From NCBI GenBank assembly GCA_028277885.1, contig JANQFK010000083.1, positions 1 to 38,986 on the forward strand: 38,986 nucleotides of DNA. The letters run 5' to 3'. Of this stretch, positions 7,771 to 16,626 are shown piece after piece. The notes beneath the pieces are model-generated. The model did no database searches, had not been told where the DNA came from, and worked only from the letters and a program-made list of their open reading frames with translations. The position numbers and the translations under genes were made by a program. The stretch comes from Myxococcota bacterium (GTDB lineage: Bacteria; Myxococcota_A; UBA9160; UBA6930). Positions within the stretch are counted from its first letter, which is position 1. Each line of letters starts with the position of its first letter.

Positions 7771-8838
7771 ATGGCCGACCCCCTGCGCTACGGAATCATC
7801 GGAACGGGGATGATGGGCATCGAGCACATCCTCAACCTGCGCCTGCTCCCCGACGCCGTCGTCACCGCGTTCGCGGATCCCCACCCGACCTCCCAGAAGT
7901 GGGGCCGCGACACGGCGGGCCCCGACGCCGAGCTCTACGAGGACCACCGCGCGCTCCTCGCCGAGGCCCCGGTCGACGTGGTGGTGGTCTCCACCCCGAA
8001 CCACACCCACGCCGACGTGCTCGAGGAAGTGTTCCGCACCGAGAAGCCCGTGCTGATCGAGAAGCCGCTCTGCACCACCCTCGAGGACTGCCGCCGGGTG
8101 GAGGAGCTGGCGAGCAAGCACCCCGCGCTCGTCTGGGTCGCCATGGAGTACCGCTACATGCCGCCGGTGGCGCGGCTCGTGGAGGAGGTGCGCGGCGGCG
8201 CCGTCGGCACCCCGCGCATGCTGGCCATCCGCGAGCACCGCTTCCCCTTCCTCCCCAAGGTGGGCAACTGGAACCGCTTCTCGCGCAACACCGGCGGCAC
8301 CCTGGTGGAGAAGTGCTGCCACTTCTTCGACCTGATGAACTTCATCCTCGACTCGCGCCCGGTGCGCGTCTACGCCTCGGCGGGCCAGGACGTGAACCAC
8401 CTCGACGAGGAGTACGACGGCGAGCGCCCGGACATCCTCGACAACGCCTACGCGCTGGTCGACTACGCGTCCGGCGCCCGGGCCCTGCTCGACCTGTGCA
8501 TGTTCGCCGAGGCCTCCCGCAACCAGGAGGAGATCTGCGTGGTGGGCGAGAAGGGCAAGGTGGAGGCCTTCGTGCCCGAGTCCACGGTCGTGGTCGGCCA
8601 GCGCAGCCCGCGGGAGATCCGCAGCGAGCACGTGCCCGTGGAGGAGCGCATCCTCAAGGCCGGCGGCCACCACGGCTCCACCTACTTCGAGCACCTCGCC
8701 TTCCGCAAGGCCCTCGACGCGGGCGCGCCGCCCGAGGTGAGCGTGAGCGACGGGCTGTGGGCCGTGGCCGTGGGCCTCGCGGCCCAGCGCTCCGCCGAGG
8801 AGCACCGCCCGGTGGAGCTGCGCGAGCTCGGGCTGTAG
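7771..8838 (+). CDS. Gfo/Idh/MocA family oxidoreductase
   Basis: A 355-residue NAD(P)-dependent dehydrogenase. The Rossmann fold begins at YGIIGTGMMGIEH. The conserved EKPLCTTLEDC segment carries the Glu-Lys-Pro hallmark, and the C-terminal domain contains GGTLVEKCCHFFDLMNF with the family's catalytic His region. Such enzymes oxidise or reduce sugars, inositols or related cyclic alcohols. ATG 7771 gives a compact N-terminus; an in-frame ATG at 7723 would add 16 residues of unlikely sequence. It is divergent from the aldo/keto reductase. Confidence 0.88.
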   Translation: MADPLRYGIIGTGMMGIEHILNLRLLPDAVVTAFADPHPTSQKWGRDTAGPDAELYEDHRALLAEAPVDVVVVSTPNHTHADVLEEVFRTEKPVLIEKPLCTTLEDCRRVEELASKHPALVWVAMEYRYMPPVARLVEEVRGGAVGTPRMLAIREHRFPFLPKVGNWNRFSRNTGGTLVEKCCHFFDLMNFILDSRPVRVYASAGQDVNHLDEEYDGERPDILDNAYALVDYASGARALLDLCMFAEASRNQEEICVVGEKGKVEAFVPESTVVVGQRSPREIRSEHVPVEERILKAGGHHGSTYFEHLAFRKALDAGAPPEVSVSDGLWAVAVGLAAQRSAEEHRPVELRELGL

Positions 8839-8841
8839 CGC

Positions 8842-10260
8842 TCAGAGCCGCCGGCGCAGCAGCCGGGTGAGCAGCTTCGAGTAGGGCGGGTAGGCCAGCT
8901 TCGGGTCGAAGCGGGTCGACCTGGTCATCACCGACTTGCGGTGGCTGAAGGTCTCGAAGCTGTGGCGGCCGTGGTAGGCCCCCATGCCGCTCTCACCCAC
9001 GCCGCCGAAGGGAAGGTTCGGGTTGCCGAGGTGGAAGAGCGTGGCGTTCACGCACACGCCGCCGGAGCTCGTGCCCTCCACCACCTTCTGCTCCACGTCC
9101 TCGCTGCCGGTGAAGACGTAGAGGGCGAGGGGCTTCTCCCGGGCCTCGACGAAGGCGATGGCCTCGTCGACGTCGCGCACGCGCAGCACCGGGAGGATGG
9201 GGCCGAAGATCTCGTCGGCGAGCAGTGGCGAGTCGGGCTTCACGTCGCGCACGATCGTGGGGGCGAGGTAGCGGTCGTCGGCGCGGCGCTCGCCGCCCTG
9301 GGCGATCTCGGCGCCCTCGAGCAGGCCGACGAGGCGCGCGTGGTGGCGATCGTCGACCACGCGGGCGTAGTGGGGGCTCTGCCGGGGATCGTCGCCGTAG
9401 AAGCCCCGGATCACCTCGCCGAGCTTCGTCACCAGCTCGGACTCCACGGCCTCGTGGACGAGCAGGTAGTCCGGCGCCACGCAGGTCTGGCCGGCGTTCA
9501 GGAACTTCCCCCAGGCGATGCGCCGGGCCGCCACGTCGAGGTCGGCGCTCTCGTCGACGATGCAGGGGCTCTTGCCGCCGAGCTCGAGGGTGACGGGCGT
9601 CAGGTGCTTCGCCGCGGCCTCCATCACCACGCGTCCGACGCGCCCGTTGCCGGTGTAGAAGACGTGGTCGAAGCGCTGCTCGAGGAGTGCCGTGGTCTCG
9701 GCGACGCCGCCCTCGAAGATCTCGAAGCACTCGGGGTCCAGATGGCGCGGGACCAGTCGGGAGAGCACCGCCGAGGTGTGCCGGGTGATCTCCGAGGGCT
9801 TCAGCACCGCGCAGTTGCCCGCCGCGATGGCGCCCACCAGGGGCGAGAGCAGGAGCTGCACGGGGTAGTTCCAGGGCGCGATGACGAGCACCACGCCCAG
9901 GGGCTCGCGCACGATCCGCGAGCGTGCGGGCCTCTGCTCGAGGGGCGTGGCCACCTTCTCGGGGCGCGTCCAGCGGGCGAGGTGCTTGCGGGCCAGCTTC
10001 GCCTCGCCCGCCACGGCGATCACGTCGGCCGCCCAGGCCTCGAAGTCGGGCTTCCCGAAGTCCGCCTTCAGCGCGGCGACGATCTCCTCGCCGTCCTCGC
10101 GCAGCAGCGTCTCCAGGCGCTCGAGCTGCTCGCGGCGCCAGTCGAGGGAGCGCGTCCTGCCGCTCGCGAAGCTCGCGCGCAGCTGGGCCACGCGACCGGG
10201 GATGATGGCCACGTTCGAGTGGGGCTCGGGGGCGGACTCGATCGAGGGGGCGGCGGTCAT
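8842..10260 (-). CDS. Aldehyde dehydrogenase (class 3 / coniferyl-aldehyde type)
   Basis: A 472-residue NAD(P)-dependent aldehyde dehydrogenase. The N-terminal helices lead into VLVIAPWNYPVQLLLSPL, the catalytic Glu is E226 in LELGGKSP and the catalytic Cys is C260 in NAGQTCVAPDY. The short length and the PFGGVGESGMGAYHG block followed by a basic C-terminal tail (LTRLLRRRL) match the ALDH3/YwdH branch, which acts on fatty or aromatic aldehydes and is often membrane-associated through the tail. ATG 10260 has AGGAG six bases upstream. A TAGACT box (plus-strand AGTCTA, 10287-10292) overlaps the stop codon of the upstream glycosyltransferase, so the gene probably has its own promoter. Confidence 0.92.
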   Translation of the reverse strand: MTAAPSIESAPEPHSNVAIIPGRVAQLRASFASGRTRSLDWRREQLERLETLLREDGEEIVAALKADFGKPDFEAWAADVIAVAGEAKLARKHLARWTRPEKVATPLEQRPARSRIVREPLGVVLVIAPWNYPVQLLLSPLVGAIAAGNCAVLKPSEITRHTSAVLSRLVPRHLDPECFEIFEGGVAETTALLEQRFDHVFYTGNGRVGRVVMEAAAKHLTPVTLELGGKSPCIVDESADLDVAARRIAWGKFLNAGQTCVAPDYLLVHEAVESELVTKLGEVIRGFYGDDPRQSPHYARVVDDRHHARLVGLLEGAEIAQGGERRADDRYLAPTIVRDVKPDSPLLADEIFGPILPVLRVRDVDEAIAFVEAREKPLALYVFTGSEDVEQKVVEGTSSGGVCVNATLFHLGNPNLPFGGVGESGMGAYHGRHSFETFSHRKSVMTRSTRFDPKLAYPPYSKLLTRLLRRRL

Positions 10261-10289
10261 CGGCACTCCTGAGCGCGCTGCGCAGGAGT

Positions 10290-11321
10290 CTACCGCGGCC
10301 TCGGCGGGGCGACCCCGGAGCGCTGGCGGGCCAGCGCCAGCAGCCGGCGCCCGGCGGCCTGGAAGGCCTCGCGGTCGTAGTGGAAGCCGCTCGCCGGCGG
10401 CGGCTCGACGAGCGCCCGCTCGATCTCGGGCACGGCCTCGGCGGTCTGGCCGGCCGCCAGCAGCGCCTGGCCGTGGACCAGGCGCGTCGCCGGGTGGGGG
10501 CCCAGCTCGTCGAGCACGCGGCGGCAGGCCGCGCGGGCCTGGGGGACGCGACCCGCGGCGAGCCAGCCCTGGGCGGCCGCGGTGAGGGCCTCGGCGGCGG
10601 TGGCCTGGCGGCGCAGCTCGGCCGGCGACGCCGCCAGCAGCAGCCGCGCCGCCGCGTCGAGATGCACGGCGGACTCCTGCGAGCCGGCGCCGAGGGCCTG
10701 GAAGAGCTTGTAGTGCAGGTAGGGCTCGCCGGGCGACTCCTCGAGCGCGCGCCGCAGCAGCCGCACGTTGCGCTCGCGCTTGCTCCGCGCGCAGGCGAGC
10801 CGAGGGTGGTAGCCCGCGTGCTCGACGTGCGCCGCCGCGAGGTCGGCGACGCGCCAGCCCGGCTCGCGCTCCGCGATCTCCCGGAGGGCCGGCGTCACCT
10901 GCTCGTGCACCCGGCCGCTGAAGCGCAGGTCGGGCCGGCGCCGGAACAGCCGCACGGCGTGGAACTCCTCGGACCCCGTGCCGACGTCGCTGCGCACGCG
11001 CAGCCGCCAGGCGAGGGCGCGCGGCTCGGCGAGGGCGCGGCGCAGCGCCGCCGCGTCGCCCTCGATCCGCTCGTCGGCGTCGAGGATCAGCACCCAGTCG
11101 CCGCTCGCCGCCGCCAGGCTCTGGTTGCGCGCCTCGGCGAAGTGGTCGCGCCACGGGATCCGGAGGCTTCGGTCCGCGCGCTCCCGGACCCACTCCCAGG
11201 TGCCGTCCTCGGAGCCGGTGTCGGCGATCACGACCTCGTCCACGAAGGGACGCGCCGCGTCGAGACAGCTCCCCAGGAGCTCGATCTCGTCGCGGACGAT
11301 CATGCACAGGCTGAGCCTCAC
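10290..11321 (-). CDS. Family 2 glycosyltransferase with C-terminal TPR-like repeats (copy 2)
   Basis: A 343-residue protein. Residues 1-~170 form a GT-A glycosyltransferase domain: the first strand LSLCMIVRDE, ADTGSEDGT for the nucleotide sugar, and LILDADERI carrying the metal-binding DxD-type motif, then FSGRVHEQV. The C-terminal half is helical (LLRRALEESPGEPYLHYKLF and following), like the TPR tails of SunS-type protein glycosyltransferases. GTG 11321 overlaps the stop of the previous gene as GTGA. The acceptor is unknown; peptide or protein glycosylation is a family-based guess. It is clearly a paralogue of the gene before it. Confidence 0.87.
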   Translation of the reverse strand: MRLSLCMIVRDEIELLGSCLDAARPFVDEVVIADTGSEDGTWEWVRERADRSLRIPWRDHFAEARNQSLAAASGDWVLILDADERIEGDAAALRRALAEPRALAWRLRVRSDVGTGSEEFHAVRLFRRRPDLRFSGRVHEQVTPALREIAEREPGWRVADLAAAHVEHAGYHPRLACARSKRERNVRLLRRALEESPGEPYLHYKLFQALGAGSQESAVHLDAAARLLLAASPAELRRQATAAEALTAAAQGWLAAGRVPQARAACRRVLDELGPHPATRLVHGQALLAAGQTAEAVPEIERALVEPPPASGFHYDREAFQAAGRRLLALARQRSGVAPPRPR

Positions 11322-12445
11322 GGAGCGGGCGGGCCGGCCCCGTTGGTGCGCGCCAGCGGCTGGCGCGGGCGCTCCCGGGCGAGCAGGCCCCGCAGCCGCT
11401 CCCGGGAGGGCGCGAAGTCCGGCGCCGCCGCGAGCGCGGCCTCGTAGTGGACGCGGGCCCGGCGCAGGTCGCCGGAGAGCTCGCGGAACAGGCCCAGGTT
11501 GTGGTGGGCGCGGTAGCTGCCGACGCCGTCCACGCTGGTGAAGGTGCGGGTCTCGCCCAGCGCGAGGCACGCCTCGAAGGCGCGCTGCATGGCGGCGGCG
11601 TCGCCCCGGTCCATGTGCAGCAGGCCCTCGAGGAAGGCGAGGTCGGTGAAGCCCGGGTGTCGCGCGAGCCCCTCCCGGACGAGGGCGAGGGCCTCCTCGA
11701 GCCGACCGCACTCGCGCAGCGCGTAGCCGAGGTCGCGAAGCGCGCCGGCGCCCCAGACGGCCCCGGCGGGCGCGCCCTCGACGGCGGCGCGCAGCTCGGC
11801 GAGCGCGGGCTCGCGCTGCTCGCCGCCGCGCCACAGGGTGCGACCGAGCTGGAAGCGGAGGTAGGCGTCGCCGGGGTCGTCCTCGAGGGCGGCGCGCAGC
11901 AGGCGCAGGTTGCGCTCGATCTTGCCCTTGCGCTCGAGCGCCTCGTCGGCGTAGCCCGAGTGCAGGCACTGGAGGCCCGTCTCCCCCACCTCGCCCCGGG
12001 CCACGAGCTGCTCGTGGATGCGGCCGCGGTAGCGCGCCTCGCCGTCGTTGCGGCAGACGCGGGTGATCGCCTCGTGGACGCGGCCCTCGCGCGTCTCGCT
12101 GGTGACGGTGATGCGTCCGAGGCGATGCCGCGCCGCCACCAGGAAGGCGGTGAGCGCCGGCCAGGTGGCGGGCTCCACCTGCTCGTCGGCGTCGAGCATC
12201 AGGCACCAGCGGCCCGTCGCCGCGTCGAGGGCAGCGTTGCGGGCGACGGCGAAGTCGTCGCGCCAGGGCACGTCGAGCACCCGCGCCCCGGCGGCGCGCG
12301 CGATCTCGCGGGTCGCGTCCCGGGAGCCGGTGTCCACCACCACCAGCTCCTCGACGGGCTCGGCGAGGCGCGCCAGGGTGGCGGGCAGGTCCTCGGCCTC
12401 GTCCCGGACGATCATGCAGACCGTGAGGAAGGGCCGCGGGCTCAC
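11318..12445 (-). CDS. Family 2 glycosyltransferase with C-terminal TPR repeats (copy 1)
   Basis: A 375-residue relative of the following gene. The GT-A domain shows LTVCMIVRDE, VVDTGSRDAT, WCLMLDADEQV (DxD) and YRGRIHEQL. After about residue 190 come helical repeats of TPR type, for example RLEEALALVREGLARHPG and DLRRARVHYEAALAAAPDF. GTG 12445 overlaps the stop of the small acidic protein (GTGA). The chain of two GTGA overlaps implies tight co-expression of three proteins in fixed ratio. The sugar donor and acceptor are not visible. Confidence 0.87.
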   Translation of the reverse strand: MSPRPFLTVCMIVRDEAEDLPATLARLAEPVEELVVVDTGSRDATREIARAAGARVLDVPWRDDFAVARNAALDAATGRWCLMLDADEQVEPATWPALTAFLVAARHRLGRITVTSETREGRVHEAITRVCRNDGEARYRGRIHEQLVARGEVGETGLQCLHSGYADEALERKGKIERNLRLLRAALEDDPGDAYLRFQLGRTLWRGGEQREPALAELRAAVEGAPAGAVWGAGALRDLGYALRECGRLEEALALVREGLARHPGFTDLAFLEGLLHMDRGDAAAMQRAFEACLALGETRTFTSVDGVGSYRAHHNLGLFRELSGDLRRARVHYEAALAAAPDFAPSRERLRGLLARERPRQPLARTNGAGPPAP

Positions 12446-12918
12446 AGGAACGCGCCCACCAGGCCCGGGGAGAGCGCCGCGATGGCGGCGGCCAGCTCGT
12501 CGCCCACCTTGGGCCAGCCGTCGAGGGCGGGGCCGAGGGATCCGGCCACGGCATCCGCCACGGCCGCGGGCTCGAGGCCGTCGAGGGACGCCTCGAGCTC
12601 CTGCACGCCCGCCCGCACGGCGGCGTCGAAGGCGTCGAGGGCGGGGAGCGGCCGGCCCTCGAAGCTCTCGGTCATCCGGGCCAGGAGCGCGAAGAAGGCG
12701 CCGAGGTTCTCGAGGGCGACGGCCAGGGAGCGCGGCTCGTCCCCGGCGCGCAGCTGCTCCACGCCGCGGGCGAGCTGGTCGCCGATCTGGGTCACGCCCT
12801 CGGCGAGGTCGGCGAGGCAGGTGCGCAGCGACTCCTGGAGCTCGCCGAGGAGGCGCGCCTCCTCGGCCTCTGCGCTGCCGCCGGCGACATCGAGATCCAG
12901 ATCGAGGGAGTCCTCCAC
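12442..12918 (-). CDS. Small acidic helical protein, first gene of the glycosyltransferase operon
   Basis: A 158-residue protein not recognised by family. It begins with an acidic segment (VEDSLDLDLDV), then is predicted to be mainly alpha-helical, rich in Ala, Leu and Glu, with no signal peptide and no Cys-based or catalytic motif apart from one Cys at about position 35. GTG 12918 is chosen because GGAG lies eight bases upstream; the open frame extends further but is not protein-like there. Its stop overlaps the start of the first glycosyltransferase. Its position suggests an acceptor, adaptor or chaperone for the two glycosyltransferases, but this is inference only. Confidence 0.7.
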   Translation of the reverse strand: MEDSLDLDLDVAGGSAEAEEARLLGELQESLRTCLADLAEGVTQIGDQLARGVEQLRAGDEPRSLAVALENLGAFFALLARMTESFEGRPLPALDAFDAAVRAGVQELEASLDGLEPAAVADAVAGSLGPALDGWPKVGDELAAAIAALSPGLVGAFL

Positions 12919-13102
12919 CGTCGCTTCTCCAGCGGGGGCGTGCAACGAGTGGGAAGCAGTGATGCAAGTGCGATGCCGCGGCGAGACGCGCGCTGCGCCC
13001 GCCCGGCGGTCCCGAGCGGGCCCCGAGCGTGGGATCACCGACGCTGGGCGTCAAAGAAGCGTGCGCCCTACCGCGAACGCCGGACACGGAGATCGGTGGA
13101 AC
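12919..13102. other. Intergenic region upstream of the glycosyltransferase operon
   Basis: This 184-base gap lies between the start of the minus-strand operon at 12918 and the stop of the minus-strand SDR at 13103. It should hold the operon promoter and the SDR gene's termination site. No clear TANNCT box, strong hairpin or conserved operator was seen. Confidence 0.5.
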
Positions 13103-13867
13103 CTAGAAGCCCTCGATCTGACGCATGCGACGCCAGGTGAGCCCGGGCGCGAAGCGCCGCAGGCGCCACACGAGCCGGGTGCCGCGGCCCGGGAACACCC
13201 AGAGCCGTCCGCTCTCGAGGGCGTCCTCGATGGCGTCGAGCACCTCCTCGGGCGGGATCGGCGGCGCCTGCTCGATGGACTTCGGCCGGGACTTCGCCTG
13301 GTCGAGGAGCGGCGTCGCCACCGGCGGCGGGCACACGCACGCGATGCGCACGCCCTTCCCCCGAGTCTCCTGGGCGAGTACCTCGGTGAAGGCCACCACG
13401 GCGAACTTCGAGGCGTTGTAGGCGCCGAAGTGGAGCGCCGGCAGCCAGCCCGCGATGGAGGCGAAGTTGATCAGGTCGCCGCGGCCGCGCTCGAGCATGC
13501 CGGGCATCACGGCGTGGCTGACGCTGGCGAGCCCGCCGTAGTTCACGTCCATGATGCGCCGGATCGTCCCGATGTCCTGCTCCATCAGGAAGCCCGTGGG
13601 CATGATGGCCGCCGCGTTGACGACGCGATCGATGGGACCGAGGTCGCTCTCGACCTCGGCGACCAGCGCCCGCACGGCGTGGTCGTCGGTCACGTCGAGC
13701 TCGAAGGGGCGGATCCCCTCGCGGCCCTCGGCCGTGGCGCGCAGGCCCTCGGCGTTCAGGTCCACCGCCGCCACCCGGGCGCCGCCCTCGGCGAGGCGGC
13801 GCGCCGCCAGCCGGCCCATGCCGCTGGCCGCTCCGGTCACCAGGGCCACCCGCCCCCGGAACGCCAT
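13103..13867 (-). CDS. Short-chain dehydrogenase/reductase (classical SDR)
   Basis: A 254-residue NAD(P)-dependent SDR. The cofactor motif TGAASGMG is at 11-18, the structural NAA motif is in VVNAAAI, and the catalytic residues are S137, Y150 and K154 in GAYNASKFA. The C-terminal basic tail (RLVWRLRRFAPGLTWRRMRQI) resembles that of lipid-active SDRs found with the membrane. The ATG at 13867 shares one base with the stop of the upstream amidase (TGATG), so the two are co-translated. The substrate is unknown. Confidence 0.9.
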   Translation of the reverse strand: MAFRGRVALVTGAASGMGRLAARRLAEGGARVAAVDLNAEGLRATAEGREGIRPFELDVTDDHAVRALVAEVESDLGPIDRVVNAAAIMPTGFLMEQDIGTIRRIMDVNYGGLASVSHAVMPGMLERGRGDLINFASIAGWLPALHFGAYNASKFAVVAFTEVLAQETRGKGVRIACVCPPPVATPLLDQAKSRPKSIEQAPPIPPEEVLDAIEDALESGRLWVFPGRGTRLVWRLRRFAPGLTWRRMRQIEGF

Positions 13868-15291
13868 CACAGGCCCTCCCCGATGAGGGTCGGCCAGCGG
13901 GGATGCCAGGGGCGCTCGCGCTCGAAGGCCCGCGCGGCCCGCAGCACCAGGTCGTCGCGATGGCGCGGCCCCACGATCTGCATGCCGATGGGGAGCCCGC
14001 GGCGGGAGAGCCCGGCGCGCACCGAGGCCGCGGGGTGCCAGGACAGGTTGAAGGGAATCGTGAAGGAGCCCGCGCTCATCAGGTTGGCGGCGCGGCCCTC
14101 GATCTCGGTGGGGAACGGCCCCTTGGCGGGGGGCGGGTCCGTGGGCACCGTGGGCGTGACCAGCAGATCGAACTCCTCGAACTGGCTCGCGCACCACTCG
14201 GAGAGCTCGAGGCGCTCGTCGCTGATCCTCTTCCAGGTGGCCGGCTCGATCCCGGTGCTGCGTCGCACCTGCTCGGCGAGGGTGCGGTGCAGCTCACCGG
14301 CGCGCTCGGGCAGGTGGTCGGCCAGGCGCACGGCCAGCTCGAAGGAGCCCAGCATGGCCCAGTCCACGCCGAGCTGGGGCGGCCCGCCGCGCAGCGGCTT
14401 CACGCTGTGGCCGAGCTTCTCGAAGCACGCGACCGCGTCGCCCACGGCCTCGGCGACGTCGGACTGGACCACCGCGTAGCCGAGGTCCGGCGAGAAGCCG
14501 ATGCGCAGACCGGGCTCCAGCGGCTTCGCCACCTCCTCGCGGTAGGAGAGGCCCGGGGGCGGCAGGCTGGTGGGGTCGCGCGGGTCCGGGCCGGCCACCA
14601 GGTCGAGGAACAGTGCAGCGTCCTCGACGGTCTTGGTGAGCGGCCCGTAGACCGACGTCATGCCCCAGGGCCAGTCCTCCCGCGGCGAGATGGGGACGCG
14701 GCCGTAGGAGGGCTTCAGGCCGAAGGCGCCGGTGTAGCTCGCGGGGATGCGGATCGAGCCGCCGCCGTCGCTCGCCGTCACCAGCGGGCACACGCAGCCC
14801 GCCAGCGCCGCCGAGGAGCCGCCGCTCGAGCCGCCGGGGCTCACGTCGAGGCTCCAGGGCGAGTGGGTGACGCCGTACACCAGGTTCTTGGTGATCGCGG
14901 TCCAGCCGAACTCCGGCGCATTGGTCTTGCCCACCACGATGGCGCCGGCCGCCCGCAGCCGCGCCACGTGGACGTCGTCGTGCCCGGAGATGCGCTCCTT
15001 GAACAGCAGGCTGCCCTCGGTGTTGGGCAGGCCCTTCACGTGCTCGAGGTCCTTCACGCCCAGGGGCACGCCCTCGAGCACCCGGCCCTCGCCGCGGCCG
15101 ATGCGCTCCTCGGCGGCGCGGGCGTCGGCGAGGAGTGACTCGCGGTCGCGCAGCGCCACGAAGGCCAGCAGGGCGTCGTTGGTGGCCTCGATGCGGTCGA
15201 GCACCGCGGTCATCAGCTCGGTGGGGGACACCTCGCGGCGCGCCAGGCGCTCCGCGAGCTCGGTCAGGCTGAGGGTGAGGATCTCGTTCAC
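13867..15291 (-). CDS. Amidase (amidase signature family)
   Basis: A 474-residue amidase-signature hydrolase with the Ser-cisSer-Lys triad: K80 in PLGVKDLEHV, the cis-Ser in the Gly/Ser-rich SPGGSSGGSSAAL segment (S155), and the nucleophile S179 in SDGGGSIRIPA. Full family length. GTG 15291 is preceded by GGAGG at seven bases, and a TACACT -10-like box lies further upstream. It may cleave aliphatic or aromatic amides, or fatty acid amides. It forms an operon with the SDR and is divergent from the acyl-CoA dehydrogenase pair at 15412. Confidence 0.9.
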   Translation of the reverse strand: MNEILTLSLTELAERLARREVSPTELMTAVLDRIEATNDALLAFVALRDRESLLADARAAEERIGRGEGRVLEGVPLGVKDLEHVKGLPNTEGSLLFKERISGHDDVHVARLRAAGAIVVGKTNAPEFGWTAITKNLVYGVTHSPWSLDVSPGGSSGGSSAALAGCVCPLVTASDGGGSIRIPASYTGAFGLKPSYGRVPISPREDWPWGMTSVYGPLTKTVEDAALFLDLVAGPDPRDPTSLPPPGLSYREEVAKPLEPGLRIGFSPDLGYAVVQSDVAEAVGDAVACFEKLGHSVKPLRGGPPQLGVDWAMLGSFELAVRLADHLPERAGELHRTLAEQVRRSTGIEPATWKRISDERLELSEWCASQFEEFDLLVTPTVPTDPPPAKGPFPTEIEGRAANLMSAGSFTIPFNLSWHPAASVRAGLSRRGLPIGMQIVGPRHRDDLVLRAARAFERERPWHPRWPTLIGEGL

Positions 15292-15411
15292 GGGCGCCTC
15301 CAGTCCGGATTCGGGAGCGCCAGTGTAGCCCCGCCCCCGGCACCGCGGCCGGCCCCAAGCTACCCTTCGAGGCCGCCCCGGGTCGCCGGCCCCAATCCAG
15401 GAGGACGCCCC

Positions 15412-16602
15412 ATGGATCTGAGCTTCACCCCCGAGCAGCTCGACTTCCGCGACGAGGTTCGCGGCTGGATCGAGAAGGCCATGCCGGCCGCCATCAAGAA
15501 GAAGGCGAGCCAGGGCATCCCGTACTTCAAGCAGGACGAGACCATGGAGTGGCACCGGGTGCTGGCCGAGAAGGGCTGGATCGCGCCCAACTGGCCCAAG
15601 GAGTACGGCGGCACCGGCTGGGACGTGACCCAGCGCTACCTCTTCCAGCAGGAGCTGGTGCGCGCCAACACTCCCGAGCTCTCGCCCTTCGGGCTCAACA
15701 TGGTGGGCCCGCTGCTGATCCAGTTCGGGAGCGACGAGCAGAAGGCGCGTTTCCTGCCCAGGATCCTCTCGGGCGAGGAGGTCTGGTGCCAGGGCTACTC
15801 CGAGCCCAACGCCGGCTCGGACCTCGCCAACCTCCAGCTGCGCGCCGAGAAGGACGGCGACGACTACGTCCTGAACGGCCAGAAGACCTGGACCACCTAC
15901 GCCCAGTACGCCGACTGGATCTTCGTGCTGGCCCGCACCTCCTCCGCGGGCAAGAAGCAGGAGGGCATCACCTTCCTGCTCGCCGACGTGAAGAACACCC
16001 CCGGCATCACGGTGAAGCCCTTCCTGACCACCGGCGGGACGGACGCCTTCAGCGAGACCTGGTTCCAGGACGCGCGGGTCCCCCAGGCCAACCGCGTCGG
16101 CCCCGAGGACGGCGGCTGGACCATGGCCAAGGCGCTGCTCGGACACGAGCGCACGCTGATCGGCGGCGTGGCCCAGTCCGGCAAGTGGATCCAGGTGGTG
16201 AAGCGCATCGCCCGGGACACGCCCGTGGGCGACGACTGCCTGCTCGACGACCCGGCCTTCCGGCGGCGCATCGCGCGCCTCGAGATGCGCCACCGCGCCG
16301 TCAACATGGTGAACCTGCGCACCCTGGCCGCGGCCCAGCTCGGCCACGCGCCCGGCGCCGAGAGCTCGATCCTCAAGATCGTGGGCACCGAGCTCTACCA
16401 GGAGGTCACGGAGCTCACCCTGGACGCCATGGGGCACGACGCGCTCGGCTGGTTCGACAGCCCCGCCGAGGCGCTCCCCGAGGCCGAGCGGTGGGTGGCG
16501 TCGCAGTTCAACTACCTGCGCGCCTGCACCATCTACGGCGGGTCCAACGAGATCCAGAAGAACATCGTTTCCAAGCACATCCTGCGCCTGCCCACCGCCT
16601 AG
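15412..16602 (+). CDS. Acyl-CoA dehydrogenase, large-subunit type (PimC-like)
   Basis: A 396-residue FAD enzyme of the acyl-CoA dehydrogenase fold. It has the N-terminal helical start MDLSFTPEQLDFRDEVRGW, the substrate and flavin segment WCQGYSEPNAGSDLA, and the C-terminal IYGGSNEIQKNIVSKHIL motif. The layout fits pimeloyl-CoA dehydrogenase large subunits and the paired FadE enzymes of steroid side-chain oxidation. At the position of the usual catalytic Glu of medium-chain enzymes (IYEG) it has Gly, so the base must come from elsewhere; the Glu in LLGHERTL is a candidate. AGGAGG lies upstream. It is followed 24 bases later by a second subunit, implying an alpha2beta2 enzyme. Confidence 0.9.
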   Translation: MDLSFTPEQLDFRDEVRGWIEKAMPAAIKKKASQGIPYFKQDETMEWHRVLAEKGWIAPNWPKEYGGTGWDVTQRYLFQQELVRANTPELSPFGLNMVGPLLIQFGSDEQKARFLPRILSGEEVWCQGYSEPNAGSDLANLQLRAEKDGDDYVLNGQKTWTTYAQYADWIFVLARTSSAGKKQEGITFLLADVKNTPGITVKPFLTTGGTDAFSETWFQDARVPQANRVGPEDGGWTMAKALLGHERTLIGGVAQSGKWIQVVKRIARDTPVGDDCLLDDPAFRRRIARLEMRHRAVNMVNLRTLAAAQLGHAPGAESSILKIVGTELYQEVTELTLDAMGHDALGWFDSPAEALPEAERWVASQFNYLRACTIYGGSNEIQKNIVSKHILRLPTA

Positions 16603-16626
16603 GGCGGCGCATCGAGGAGACCCGCC

